Origin: Anaerobacterium chartisolvens
GTDB lineage: Bacteria; Bacillota; Clostridia; Acetivibrionales; DSM-27016
Assembly: GCF_003337415.1 (NCBI RefSeq)
Contig: NZ_QPJT01000004.1
Coordinates: 124,001 to 188,000, forward strand
Direction of reading: 5' to 3'
Length of the DNA stretch: 64,000 nt
The notes under the pieces are model-generated. The model did not search any database and was not told the DNA's origin. It worked only from the letters and a program-made list of their open reading frames with translations. Positions within the stretch are counted from its first letter, which is position 1. Each line of letters starts with the position of its first letter. Positions 35,543 through 43,529 of the stretch are shown here, piece after piece. A program made the translations under genes and the position numbers.

Positions 35543-36535
35543 TTAAGTCCTTAAACGATAATCTTTAGGATTGACGCCATATTTTTCTCTGAAGGCCCTT
35601 GCAAAATGCCCTGTATTTGAATAGCCCACTTCATTTACAATTTCATTTATATTCATATCGTGCCCGGCGTCCAAAAGCTCTCTGGCCTTTTCCAGCCTTA
35701 TATCCTTCAGATAACCGAATATTGTGTTTCCATATAAATGCTTAAAGCCTGATTTTAGCTTACACGAGTTTAATTTTACCCGCTCCGACAGCTCATCTAC
35801 AGATAAAGGGTCTGTTATATTTTCATGAATTATTTGTCTCGCCAAGTTAATCTTTTCTATATCCGTTTTGCGAAGCATGACAGCAATTTCAGTCTTTTCA
35901 CGGGAAATAATCTTTTTTTCCAGTGCAAAGGAAATTATCTCCATGGCCTTGCATTCCAGATACATAAGCTTTGCTATACCGCTGAACGTGCAGCCTTGCA
36001 TCTCTGAGAAGGGAGCCTTAAGCCAAGGGCATATAGGATGAGGCCGCATGAGATCATCAAGGCTTTTAATGTCGGCTCGCCCGTAACCCTCATCACAGCC
36101 GTCGGGATCATAGCGAAATATACCTGAAAACGGGTTGTATGCTGCAATTGAAATACATTTTATATTCATATTTGCCGGTATCTCGATAAAGCCCTCATAT
36201 TTGCCCCTTACATAAATAACCATGTTTCCTTCGTTAAGCAGCAGCTCTCCCATGCCCTGTTCATTCCTAAGAACCCTTCCCTGTGTGCAATAAACCACCT
36301 CAAATACCGGTAAGCTGGTTTTGAATTGGAATTGTATAGCCTTTTTCAGGCACAAGTTTATCATGCAGATTTCAAGTCCGTTTTTTAGCGAATACCTGTC
36401 CATACAGCCGCTCCCGTATTCCTCCGCAACTCTGTATTTATGCTGTATGCCAGTACTCTCTCCCATAAAATTGTACTTCTCTGTAAAAATATTAAAGAAA
36501 TCCTCAGCCTTGCTTATATACGCTGTATATTCCAA
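35543..36535 (-). CDS. AraC family regulator, PchR/YbtA-like
   Basis: A 330-residue regulator. The C-terminal 100 residues are a double helix-turn-helix AraC domain (DPLSVDELSERVKLNSCKLKSGFKHLYGNTIFGYLKDIRL ... NEVGYSNTGHFARAFREKYGVNPKDYR). The KxGFK..YG..IF.YL pattern is typical of the PchR/YbtA branch, which senses siderophores and activates their synthesis and uptake genes. The N-terminal 220 residues are a ligand-binding region without clear match. The start appears to be TTG at 36535 behind AAGGTG; ATG at 36466 is the alternative. A Fur box lies upstream, so both iron and a ligand probably control the NRPS operon. Confidence 0.88.
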   Translation of the reverse strand: MEYTAYISKAEDFFNIFTEKYNFMGESTGIQHKYRVAEEYGSGCMDRYSLKNGLEICMINLCLKKAIQFQFKTSLPVFEVVYCTQGRVLRNEQGMGELLLNEGNMVIYVRGKYEGFIEIPANMNIKCISIAAYNPFSGIFRYDPDGCDEGYGRADIKSLDDLMRPHPICPWLKAPFSEMQGCTFSGIAKLMYLECKAMEIISFALEKKIISREKTEIAVMLRKTDIEKINLARQIIHENITDPLSVDELSERVKLNSCKLKSGFKHLYGNTIFGYLKDIRLEKARELLDAGHDMNINEIVNEVGYSNTGHFARAFREKYGVNPKDYRLRT

Positions 36536-36579
36536 AATTCAAAACACCTTACCTTGATTAAAAACACTCATCGTTTTTT

Positions 36580-36594
36580 TGATATTGATTATCA
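36580..36594. promoter_or_regulatory. Fur box in front of the AraC-type regulator
   Basis: TGATATTGATTATCA, one mismatch to the 7-1-7 consensus TGATAATnATTATCA, followed by a further ATTATTATTTTA. It is 45 bp upstream of the araC-type start. Two such sites in one locus make chance unlikely. Confidence 0.75.
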
Positions 36595-36650
36595 TTATTA
36601 TTTTAGCAATTTTATATATTCTTTGTCAATATAATCCAAGTTGTTTATAC

Positions 36651-36695
36651 AAAAAAAGATACGTGAAAACCTATGAGGCATCACATATCCTTTTT
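36651..36695 (-). terminator. Terminator of topB
   Basis: On the minus strand GGATATGTGA, 14-base loop, TCACGTATC, then TTTTTTT: a 9-bp stem with one G-U pair and a clean T run, about 60 bp past the topB stop. Confidence 0.8.
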
Positions 36696-36751
36696 AATTT
36701 TAACTGAATTGACGTTTTAAAATTCATTATAGTTACGAAAATTTCTCCGGG

Positions 36752-38920
36752 TCAGCTTTTCCATTTTGACAGAGCATCCGCAAGTGCTGAGTTTATCTGT
36801 GTATCCTCCTGCTGCCTGTTTAAAAACTGGCTGACCTCTTTTTTGTTTACCTGTTCCCCCTTCCTCTTCTGGAAGGCCTCAAGCTTTTCACGGTAGCCGC
36901 AAACACAGTAGAAGCTCTTATTATCTCCCTCTCCCCGTATCTCCATCTTTTTGTGGCACTCGGGGCACCGGGCATTAGATACCATCGACAGCCCTTTGCG
37001 GTAGCCGCACTCCCTGTCCTGGCACACCAACATTTTACCCTTCTTTCCGTTAACCTCAAGCAGGTATTTTCCGCACTCGGGGCATTTTTCACGGGTCATA
37101 TTGTCATGCCTGTAGGCTTCCGAGCTGGCGATTACATTTGAAACAAGCTTCGATGCGTACTTCCTCATTTCCTGAACAAACATATCCGCATTGGCCTTTC
37201 CCTTGCTTATTAGCTGGAGCTGCTTCTCCCACTTGGCGGTAAGCTCAGGTGACTTTATATCGGCCGGAACAAGTCCCACAAGCTGTATGCCCTTGGAGGT
37301 AGGTATTATTTCCTTGCCTCTTCTTTCCATATAAAAGGAGTCAAACAGCTTTTCTATAATATCCGCTCTGGTTGCAGGCGTACCAAGCCCGCTTGTGCTT
37401 TCTATAATTTCAACAAGGGCCTTATCGTCTACAAACTTTCCGGGATGCTCCATAGCAGAAAGGAGAGTGGCCTCATTATACCTCGCGGGAGGCTTTGTCT
37501 TTCCGGCCACCGTCTTTACCCATGAAAAATTCACCGCAGCCCCCTTTTTTATATCCGGAAGCGACTGGTCGGCGTCCTCCACGTCGTCATCCTCCTCAGT
37601 ATCGGCAGCTCCTCCGTACACGGCCTTCCAGCCCGCCGCCTTCACAATTTTGCCCTTTGCATAAAACAAGTGTCCCTGCGCGTCAATCTTCACCGTTGTC
37701 TGCTCATATTCAAATGCGGGGCTTAAAACAGCAATAAACCTTTTCACTATAAGGTCATATATACTGCGCTCCTCCTTATCAAGAACGCCCAGATTTACAT
37801 ACTGCTCAGTGGGAATAATTGCGTGGTGGTCTGTAACCTTGCTATTGTCAACCAGTCTTTTTGTGACATTTATTCTATTTCTCAGAACCGTCTGAGCCGC
37901 AGAGGCATAGGGCCCCACCGCAATGCTTTTAAGCCTCTCGGGAAGAGTGGCTACTATGTCCTGCGTAATATACCTTGAATCGGTTCTGGGATAGGTAACC
38001 AGTTTATGGCTCTCATAAAGCTTCTGCATAACAGACAGGGTCTTCTTTGCTGAAAAGCCATATTTGCGGTTTGCATCCCTTTGAAGCTCGGTAAGATCAT
38101 AAGCGAGTGGTGGAAGCTCCTTCTTTGCTTCCTTTGCCACATCGGAAACCTTTGCGGTCCGGCCCTTAACGGCGGATATGATGTCCTCCGCCTTCTGCCT
38201 GTCAAAAAGCCTTGTCTGTCCGTTCAGCTTATCCTGCCACCGTACGTTAAAGCCGTTTGCACCCGCTTCAATCGTCCAGTAATCCTTAGGCACAAATCTT
38301 TTAATTTCATTTTCTCTCTGAACAACCATTGCCAGCGTGGGTGTCTGCACCCTGCCCGCCGAAAGCTGGGCATTGTACTTGCACGTCAAGGCTCTGGTAA
38401 TATTGAGCCCAACAAGCCAATCGGCCTCCGCGCGGCACTTGGCCGACTTAAACAGGTTGTCATACTCCGCCGCCGGACGTAGCCTGCTAAAGCCATCCTT
38501 TATGGCCTTATCCGTCTGGGAGGAAATCCACAGGCGTTTGACAGGCTTTCTAAAGCCCGCCTTAATCATAATCCATCTTGCCACAAGCTCCCCTTCGCGC
38601 CCCGAGTCGGTGGCTATAACAAGCTCATCTATATCGCCTCTCTGCATAAGCGTCCTTACGGTATTAAACTGCCGGGCGGTCTCCTTTATAACAACCAGCT
38701 CCATTTTATCGGGAAGCATAGGAAGGGATTCCAGCCTCCATGTCTTATACTTTTCGCCGTAGGCTTCGGGGTCTGCCAGCGTCACCAAATGTCCCAGCGC
38801 CCACGTCACAATATATTTTGAACCCGTTATATACCCGTTTCCGTTCTGTCCGCAGCCCAGCACCTTTGCTATATCGCGCCCGACAGAGGGCTTTTCGGTT
38901 AAAACCAGAATTTTTCCCAT
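36752..38920 (-). CDS. topB: DNA topoisomerase III
   Basis: A 722-residue type IA topoisomerase for decatenation. The N-terminal Toprim domain has LVLTEKPSVGRDIAKVLG and TDSGREGEL. The catalytic tyrosine region is VTYPRTDSRYI, and GRVQTPTLAMVV and SGLGTPATRADIIEKLF are present. The C-terminus carries two zinc-ribbon repeats (CPECGKYLLEVNGKKGKMLVCQDRECGYRK and CPECHKKMEIRGEGDNKSFYCVCGYREK). No plasmid- or ICE-type genes adjoin it, so I take it as the chromosomal copy. It ends the minus-strand block before the accessory island. Confidence 0.95.
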   Translation of the reverse strand: MGKILVLTEKPSVGRDIAKVLGCGQNGNGYITGSKYIVTWALGHLVTLADPEAYGEKYKTWRLESLPMLPDKMELVVIKETARQFNTVRTLMQRGDIDELVIATDSGREGELVARWIMIKAGFRKPVKRLWISSQTDKAIKDGFSRLRPAAEYDNLFKSAKCRAEADWLVGLNITRALTCKYNAQLSAGRVQTPTLAMVVQRENEIKRFVPKDYWTIEAGANGFNVRWQDKLNGQTRLFDRQKAEDIISAVKGRTAKVSDVAKEAKKELPPLAYDLTELQRDANRKYGFSAKKTLSVMQKLYESHKLVTYPRTDSRYITQDIVATLPERLKSIAVGPYASAAQTVLRNRINVTKRLVDNSKVTDHHAIIPTEQYVNLGVLDKEERSIYDLIVKRFIAVLSPAFEYEQTTVKIDAQGHLFYAKGKIVKAAGWKAVYGGAADTEEDDDVEDADQSLPDIKKGAAVNFSWVKTVAGKTKPPARYNEATLLSAMEHPGKFVDDKALVEIIESTSGLGTPATRADIIEKLFDSFYMERRGKEIIPTSKGIQLVGLVPADIKSPELTAKWEKQLQLISKGKANADMFVQEMRKYASKLVSNVIASSEAYRHDNMTREKCPECGKYLLEVNGKKGKMLVCQDRECGYRKGLSMVSNARCPECHKKMEIRGEGDNKSFYCVCGYREKLEAFQKRKGEQVNKKEVSQFLNRQQEDTQINSALADALSKWKS

Positions 38921-39427
38921 TTATCAAATCAGCTCCTGTTATTTTCTATTAAGCAAAATACTCCTATAAGCTTATCATAAATCCTCGCATATAGGAAATA
39001 CAAAAAACAGTGACAGTGGGACGGGATCATGTTTCGCTTATTCGGCGGGAGGATATCAGGTGGAAGTAACTTCGAGGAAAAACAAATATCTAAGTAACAA
39101 AAAACGTTCTGTGTAATATTCTGTAATCTAAGCTTTATGACATTGGTCTGCCGTCTCTAGATTTCTTAGAACAAAATACATTATGAATTATTGTAATAAT
39201 AATTTAAAGAGACACATTAGACCTAATATGTTGTAATATATCGTAAAATGTAGAATTATTTATATTGATTAATTAAATATACCCTGTTATAATTTGTTAT
39301 GTGTTCGAACACAAACAAAATAATTTGTGGAAGCATTTAGCTTGAAAAATATTGAAAACGTTTTAATATTTATTACAATACTGACTATGTGTTACACAAT
39401 GTCAGCAACCACTTTACTTAAAACATT
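38921..39427. other. Intergenic region at the left edge of the accessory island
   Basis: About 500 bases, strongly AT-rich after 39100. It contains a REP-like end GTGACAGTGGGACGGG (39010-39025) and a promoter with operator-like palindrome (39265-39313). No gene seen. Confidence 0.5.
39265..39313 (+). promoter_or_regulatory. Sigma-A type promoter with start-site palindrome
   Basis: TTGATT (39265-39270), 17-base spacer, TATAAT (39288-39293), then a perfect 14-bp palindrome TGTGTTCGAACACA (39300-39313) covering the expected start site. The arrangement suggests a repressed promoter for the exported-protein genes that start at 39601. Confidence 0.6.
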
Positions 39428-39428
39428 T

Positions 39429-39582
39429 CCAACCGTTACCTCTATAATATATCAATATTGACTTTTTCGGGGACAGGCACAGTATCAAGTGGTAAAACTT
39501 ATCGTTTGGAAGTGACAGCAGACTGCACAAGAAACGGTACAACTAAAACAGTTGTCAATTATTTTGACAGGAAATTTAATTA
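39429..39582 (+). pseudogene. C-terminal remnant of an exported protein
   Basis: An open frame without start codon ends in TAA at 39582 and translates to ...ILTFSGTGTVSSGKTYRL and EVTADCTRNGTTKTVVNYFD. This is the look of a beta-strand-rich C-terminus of small secreted clostridial proteins. An in-frame stop lies just before it, and no ribosome site or signal peptide exists, so it is a left-over from a deletion or recombination. The next gene begins 18 bp later. Confidence 0.5.
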
Positions 39583-39600
39583 AAATTAGGAGGATTACCG

Positions 39601-40671
39601 ATGAAGACGAAACGCACCCTTATTTTGAGTGGGTTGTTAGTTATGGCAATAATTTTTGCTAACATACCTGTAAGTGCATACTCAGCAATGTATAACAATG
39701 GATTGAGTTTATTTTCCAAATTCTTCAACATGACAGAAGAAGATATTTATAAATCCAATCTTAACGACTCAGCCGAAAGCCTTTTAGCTGAAATAAAAGC
39801 CCTTGAGCAAGAACTAAAAGACGATAATAGCAAGATTGCATTAGTTCCTCACGCTATGGCCTTAATCGAAAAAAAAGATGAATTTACTCCTGAGGAAATA
39901 ATTTTACTTTTACAAGACGATGAAACTGGAGCTATCTTGGAGAGTATATTGATAAAAATGTATATCGAGAAAAAGGCTGACTCGAATAAACTTTTGCCTC
40001 TTCTTAATGATGGCAAGTTAAGTAGTGACTCAAAAGATTACATTGTTGCTATTGGGGATTTTTCTGATGATAGTTTAACAGATATTTGCTATAAATACGA
40101 TAATTCTGTTACAGTTGTTGCTATGAAAAAGCTAATGACAACAAATGTTGAGAAGGCATATCAATTCGCTTCTGAGATATTGATAAACGACACCAAAAAT
40201 GTCTCAGATGCAAAGCTGTGGGCAGCAAGTTTGGGTGCAGGAGAATATTTTAATCGATTTAGTGGAGATGATTCTGAAAAGAAAATCATAGTAGAAAAAT
40301 TGAAAGAACTATTTTCTATAAGCAAAAATGAAGTAGTAAAAGACAAATTCATATACTCATTGGCAAAAATGAATGACTTTGATGTTTTTAAATATATAAT
40401 CAGCGATGATAAAATTGATACAGACTTGAAAATATCAACCATTGAGCGTAATGTGCAAATGTTGGTGGAAAAATCCACATCTAAAACATCCTCGAGTGAA
40501 TTGTCATATATTATTAAGGCAATGGAAATTCATCCTATTTTGGAAGTTGGAGAAGCATTGCAGCAATCACTTAAAAGTCGTACAGTTCCACAAAGCGAAG
40601 AATTGATGGCAACGGTTAAACATATTGAAAATAACGGAATAAAAGGAGTGTTCAAATATGAGCAAAACTAA
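39601..40671 (+). CDS. Exported protein of unknown function, helical (HEAT-like)
   Basis: 356 residues. It has a signal peptide (KRTLILSGLLVMAIIFANIPVSAYS, cleavage probably after SAYS) and then an acidic/lysine-rich, nearly all-helical protein with repeated pairs of helices (for example DDETGAILESILIKMYIEKK, DSKDYIVAIGDFSDDSLTDI), reminiscent of HEAT-type repeats. No cysteine or catalytic motif. AATTAGGAGGATTACCG precedes the ATG. It overlaps the next gene by 14 bp, so the two are cotranslated; a chaperone or binding partner for that putative hydrolase is possible. I do not recognise a family. Confidence 0.75.
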   Translation: MKTKRTLILSGLLVMAIIFANIPVSAYSAMYNNGLSLFSKFFNMTEEDIYKSNLNDSAESLLAEIKALEQELKDDNSKIALVPHAMALIEKKDEFTPEEIILLLQDDETGAILESILIKMYIEKKADSNKLLPLLNDGKLSSDSKDYIVAIGDFSDDSLTDICYKYDNSVTVVAMKKLMTTNVEKAYQFASEILINDTKNVSDAKLWAASLGAGEYFNRFSGDDSEKKIIVEKLKELFSISKNEVVKDKFIYSLAKMNDFDVFKYIISDDKIDTDLKISTIERNVQMLVEKSTSKTSSSELSYIIKAMEIHPILEVGEALQQSLKSRTVPQSEELMATVKHIENNGIKGVFKYEQN

Positions 40672-41299
40672 CAGATTTATTGGTGCGATAAATATTTTAT
40701 TAGCCCTTGCTTTGGCTTTCTCTATGCTTGCACAAGTTAGCGTATATGCTTACTCCTCTACAACCGAATGGAAGGGATATGCTGTTTATCGTGATGGAGT
40801 CAGTGGATTCAACTCTGGACTTAACGATCACGCAGCCTTAATGGACGAGCCCAATAGAACCTATTACAAGCCTATAATACACGCTCCCGGCTATTCAGAC
40901 CCTGTTCAATGGGATCATTGGGATGATTTTATGAATGGTAAAAAATATCTTGGTATTTTTAAGCCAAAAAACACAACTATCACAGAGACAGTAGCTAATT
41001 CGTTTGTTTCAAAGGCACGAGAATTGAGGGGGATTTCATATAATGTCCTCGACCAGATTGTATACTCGGCAGGCAGCAATACTTGGGTGTATCCTGAAAA
41101 CATTAGCCAACTTAGATGTGATGGCGTTGTTGAATATACATACGAGTGGTTTGGCTATAGAGTTGGAGGACCAGATAACAAATGGGATATCACACGAAAT
41201 CTTATCGCTAATTATTGGGAACACTCTGGATTTTTTATAACTCCAAGAAAACAAAACCAAGAACTTTTAACAAAGGTGTCATCTGGGTATCCCGACTAA
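40658..41299 (+). CDS. Exported protein, possible permuted papain-like (YiiX/NlpC-P60 type) hydrolase
   Basis: 213 residues: signal peptide (INILLALALAFSMLAQVSVYAYS), then a mature domain of about 180 residues. A histidine in GLNDHAALMDEP occurs early, and a cysteine in ISQLRCDGVVEYTYEWFG occurs late. This His-then-Cys order with a C-[DS]-x-V-[EA]-Y pattern is that of permuted NlpC/P60 proteins (YiiX-like), but similarity is only motif-level. AAAAGGAGTG precedes the start inside the previous gene. Cell-wall or lipid amide hydrolysis is one possibility; otherwise unknown. Confidence 0.7.
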   Translation: MSKTNRFIGAINILLALALAFSMLAQVSVYAYSSTTEWKGYAVYRDGVSGFNSGLNDHAALMDEPNRTYYKPIIHAPGYSDPVQWDHWDDFMNGKKYLGIFKPKNTTITETVANSFVSKARELRGISYNVLDQIVYSAGSNTWVYPENISQLRCDGVVEYTYEWFGYRVGGPDNKWDITRNLIANYWEHSGFFITPRKQNQELLTKVSSGYPD

Positions 41300-41326
41300 T
41301 CTAAAGTTATTGTATGAGGGGACTAT

Positions 41327-42007
41327 ATGAGCAAACGATTTAGCAGATTTATTCTCGTTATTCTGATTTCCTTAACAACTTTGGGGTGTTTTATGTTTTT
41401 TGGAATGGATTACTTTCCTGTTGTTGGAGGAATTATTGCAACAAATAGAGTTAACAAGTATGTGGGAAAACCAATTAATAATGTTAGATTTGATTGGTTA
41501 AATAATAAATACATTTGTTCTTTAGACGATGGGTATGAATTAAGCTACAACCTTCATTACAACACGATTTATGATAAACGCATTAGTGATGAAGTCCGTG
41601 ATATAGCAAATCGAAAATACCTATCCATTCAAAAAGACTTCCCAACAAACTTAATTTTACCGCAAAACATTGATGTGTGGACAGAGATAAATGCTAACAA
41701 CTATGCTGTGAAATCTCAAAAGGCTTATATTTTGGTCGTATATAACCTTGAAGTATTATCAAAGGAACAAAGTTTAGAAATGCCAGCAAAAATTGCTCAA
41801 TTATTTGTTGAGCTTATGGGGAATGGATACAGCTTTACAGGGATACAGCTTATTTATGCAGACAAAAATGGTATGTATGAACTGTCGGTATTTTCAAATG
41901 CTTTTGAACTTTTGAAGTATGAATATATGAAAGAAAATGTAATAAAATATTCAAAAAATGAATTGCCATTGGATTATATCGATTGGGTTAAGCAACATTT
42001 TGACTAA
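41327..42007 (+). CDS. Membrane-anchored protein of unknown function
   Basis: 226 residues with one N-terminal span (FSRFILVILISLTTLGCFMFFG) and an extracytoplasmic mixed alpha/beta domain (NKYVGKPINNVRFDWLNNKY; ILVVYNLEVLSKEQSLEMPAKIAQ). The cysteine in TTLGC resembles a lipobox only loosely. It follows the previous gene by 27 bp and has GAGGGGACTAT before ATG, so it is the third gene of the exported-protein operon. A resemblance to YfjL-like proteins is possible but unproven. Confidence 0.7.
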   Translation: MSKRFSRFILVILISLTTLGCFMFFGMDYFPVVGGIIATNRVNKYVGKPINNVRFDWLNNKYICSLDDGYELSYNLHYNTIYDKRISDEVRDIANRKYLSIQKDFPTNLILPQNIDVWTEINANNYAVKSQKAYILVVYNLEVLSKEQSLEMPAKIAQLFVELMGNGYSFTGIQLIYADKNGMYELSVFSNAFELLKYEYMKENVIKYSKNELPLDYIDWVKQHFD

Positions 42008-42009
42008 GC

Positions 42010-42061
42010 AAAGAATTACGGAGTTATGCTAACAAGTCATAGCTCCGTAATTCTTTCTTTT
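42010..42061 (+). terminator. Strong rho-independent terminator
   Basis: AAGAATTACGGAGTTATG, 9-base loop, CATAGCTCCGTAATTCTT followed by TCTTTT: 17-18 bp stem with one mismatch, directly after the stop of the third exported-protein gene. Confidence 0.9.
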
Positions 42062-42197
42062 AAGGGTAAACGGTGGAACACCTGCCGTCATGTTTTTAAG
42101 CCTCCCATTTTGTAAATTGTTATAAAACAAGAGTAAGCGCTTAACCTTGGGGTGTCTTGCTTGCCACGCAGGCCGCTTAAAAGGAATACAGTAATGA

Positions 42198-42261
42198 GTG
42201 ACAGTCTGACGGGGTTGCCGACACACATATATGTGTGTCGGCAACCCCGTCCCCTTGTCAC
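42198..42261. repeat. REP-like palindrome A
   Basis: GTGACAGTCT, then a perfect 44-bp palindrome (42208-42251; left arm GACGGGGTTGCCGACACACA), then CCCCTTGTCAC. It resembles palindrome B at 48457-48500 in sequence and flanks. Such palindromes are typical of REP elements mobilised by RAYT transposases; no transposase gene is in the window. It sits 5 bp past the stop of a small membrane protein gene and could end its transcript. Confidence 0.75.
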
Positions 42262-42265
42262 ACTA

Positions 42266-42529
42266 TTATTTTGGTGATAGCGAAGAAATAACTCCATATA
42301 AGACGCATCCTAAAGGAAATAATATAAATATAATTCCTAAAATTATTGAGCTTGTATTAAATAAAGGTTTTGACACACTATTTTTTGTTTTCATCTGTTT
42401 CAAGTATATTTTATCCATTGCTATGCCAGTACCGCCAATAATTATCAGACATATCCCTATAAAACAAATAAAAGCAATAATAATTCCAATTATAGCCGCA
42501 ATAAACGGCAGAAAAATCAAAAAGCCCAT
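42266..42529 (-). CDS. Small membrane protein
   Basis: 87 residues with two or three hydrophobic segments (LIFLPFIAAIIGIIIAFICF, ICLIIIGGTGIAMD and SSIILGIIFILFPLGCVLYG). AAAGGATGTG lies 6 bases before ATG. It follows another small membrane gene by 13 bp on the same strand, so the two form a bicistron. No family recognised; such pairs can be immunity or holin-like, but nothing proves this. Confidence 0.6.
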   Translation of the reverse strand: MGFLIFLPFIAAIIGIIIAFICFIGICLIIIGGTGIAMDKIYLKQMKTKNSVSKPLFNTSSIILGIIFILFPLGCVLYGVISSLSPK

Positions 42530-42542
42530 TAGTTCACATCCT

Positions 42543-42773
42543 TTATAATCTATTTAAAATCAATACTCCTGCAATTAAATAACACAAAGTTATTAAAATA
42601 CCCGCCCACATATGTATAGCCGAAAGCAGCCAATAACCAACTTTTATTTTTTTATCAGATGTATCAAAACTTTTACTCCGCTTCATACCTTTATATCCGC
42701 GTATTACTGCAACGACAGCAAAAAACAGAGTCATTACAAGTGCTAAAAGAATGAGTACACTTCCTAGTAGCAT
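42543..42773 (-). CDS. Small membrane protein
   Basis: 76 residues with two spans (SVLILLALVMTLFFAVVAVI and HMWAGILITLCYLIAGVLIL) separated by a basic loop (RGYKGMKRSKSFDTSDKK). The ribosome site AAAGGGGGAGAAAA precedes ATG. First gene of the two-gene membrane-protein unit; function unknown. Confidence 0.6.
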   Translation of the reverse strand: MLLGSVLILLALVMTLFFAVVAVIRGYKGMKRSKSFDTSDKKIKVGYWLLSAIHMWAGILITLCYLIAGVLILNRL

Positions 42774-42888
42774 TTTTCTCCCCCTTTTTTTAAGATTACT
42801 TTTATTTAGAATTGATATATCTCCGTAGTATGTAAATAACCAGAGCTATACAACCCATTATTATACACACACAAACAAATGTCAAGAA

Positions 42889-43097
42889 GTGACAAAAGGA
42901 CAGAGTTATTGACACGCTATATTCTCTGAATAACTCCTTCTCATCTTAGAATATACTTTGCCTATTATTCATCTCATTACAACATGGTATATCGCGACTT
43001 TAGTTCCGTTTATCGGTATGTTCGACCTAAACACCACCTCTTGCATACACAGCTATATATGCAAGAGGTGATGCCAACAACTCCTACCCCTTGTCAC
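42889..43097. repeat. Degenerate REP-bounded element
   Basis: About 209 bases between GTGACAAAAGGACAGAGTTA and its approximate complement ...CAACAACTCCTACCCCTTGTCAC (about 17 of 23 positions pair). Inside are two hairpins: GAGTTATT/AATAACTC (42903-42936) and CACCTCTTGCATA/TATGCAAGAGGTG (43035-43070). The ends are those of the REP-like elements at 42198 and 48241. No coding capacity. Confidence 0.5.
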
Positions 43098-43239
43098 TTC
43101 AAACAGAAGATTAACAACTTGACATATATAGAAATATATGAAATAATACCAACAATAAACATTATTTTGAAATAATAGTCAACAATTTAATGCATTATGC
43201 CTCATTGTGGTAATTACCTAAATAGGAATTATAACTTTT

Positions 43240-43267
43240 TTGTGATATTTATTATTAGTGTTATAAT
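43240..43267 (+). promoter_or_regulatory. Promoter for the small ORF / exported-protein unit
   Basis: TTGTGA (43240-43245), 16-base spacer, TATAAT (43262-43267) followed by an AT-rich start region, about 90 bp before the 26-codon ORF. Confidence 0.5.
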
Positions 43268-43359
43268 GAAAATATGTAGTAATATGGATATTATAAACAC
43301 AGGAGAAAAACTTTATTCCTGTATATAATATAAAAACACAAGACGGAGGTGAACAGGTT

Positions 43360-43440
43360 ATGCTACATATTAGATCTCCAGACAATAAAAGGCCTTTACA
43401 TATCCCTAACATCTTGACCCTCGTAAAGTTTTTGATGTAA
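43360..43440 (+). CDS. 26-codon small ORF with strong ribosome binding site
   Basis: ATG at 43360, TAA at 43440; encodes MLHIRSPDNKRPLHIPNI and LTLVKFLM. GGAGGTG ends 7-8 bases before ATG, one of the best ribosome sites in the region, and a promoter lies upstream. It precedes an exported-protein gene by 89 bp. It may be a leader peptide, a signalling peptide or a chance ORF; the basic N-terminus and hydrophobic C-terminus do not form a signal peptide. Confidence 0.45.
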   Translation: MLHIRSPDNKRPLHIPNILTLVKFLM

Positions 43441-43529
43441 GAGATATGAAAAACCTGTAACATTACTATTTTATATCAAATCTTTGCTAAATACAATATC
43501 GATTTCAAAATATTGGAGGTTGGATTAAT

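Noticed and set aside
36752-38920. topB as part of an integrative conjugative element
   Set aside because: Topoisomerase III genes occur in ICEs, but no relaxase, VirB/TraG, integrase or attachment repeats are present here.
39300-39313. LexA (SOS) box
   Set aside because: The palindrome TGTGTTCGAACACA lacks the CGAAC-n4-GTTCG arrangement of Gram-positive LexA sites; left as an unidentified operator.
38921-39600. Riboswitch or tRNA in the long leader of the exported-protein operon
   Set aside because: No cloverleaf, GTTCGAATC arm or recognisable aptamer core found; the GTTCGAAC there is part of a palindrome.
42889-43097. CRISPR array or structured regulatory RNA
   Set aside because: Only two hairpins with no regular repeat-spacer spacing; the ends match the REP-like family instead. 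No CRISPR array was seen anywhere in the window.
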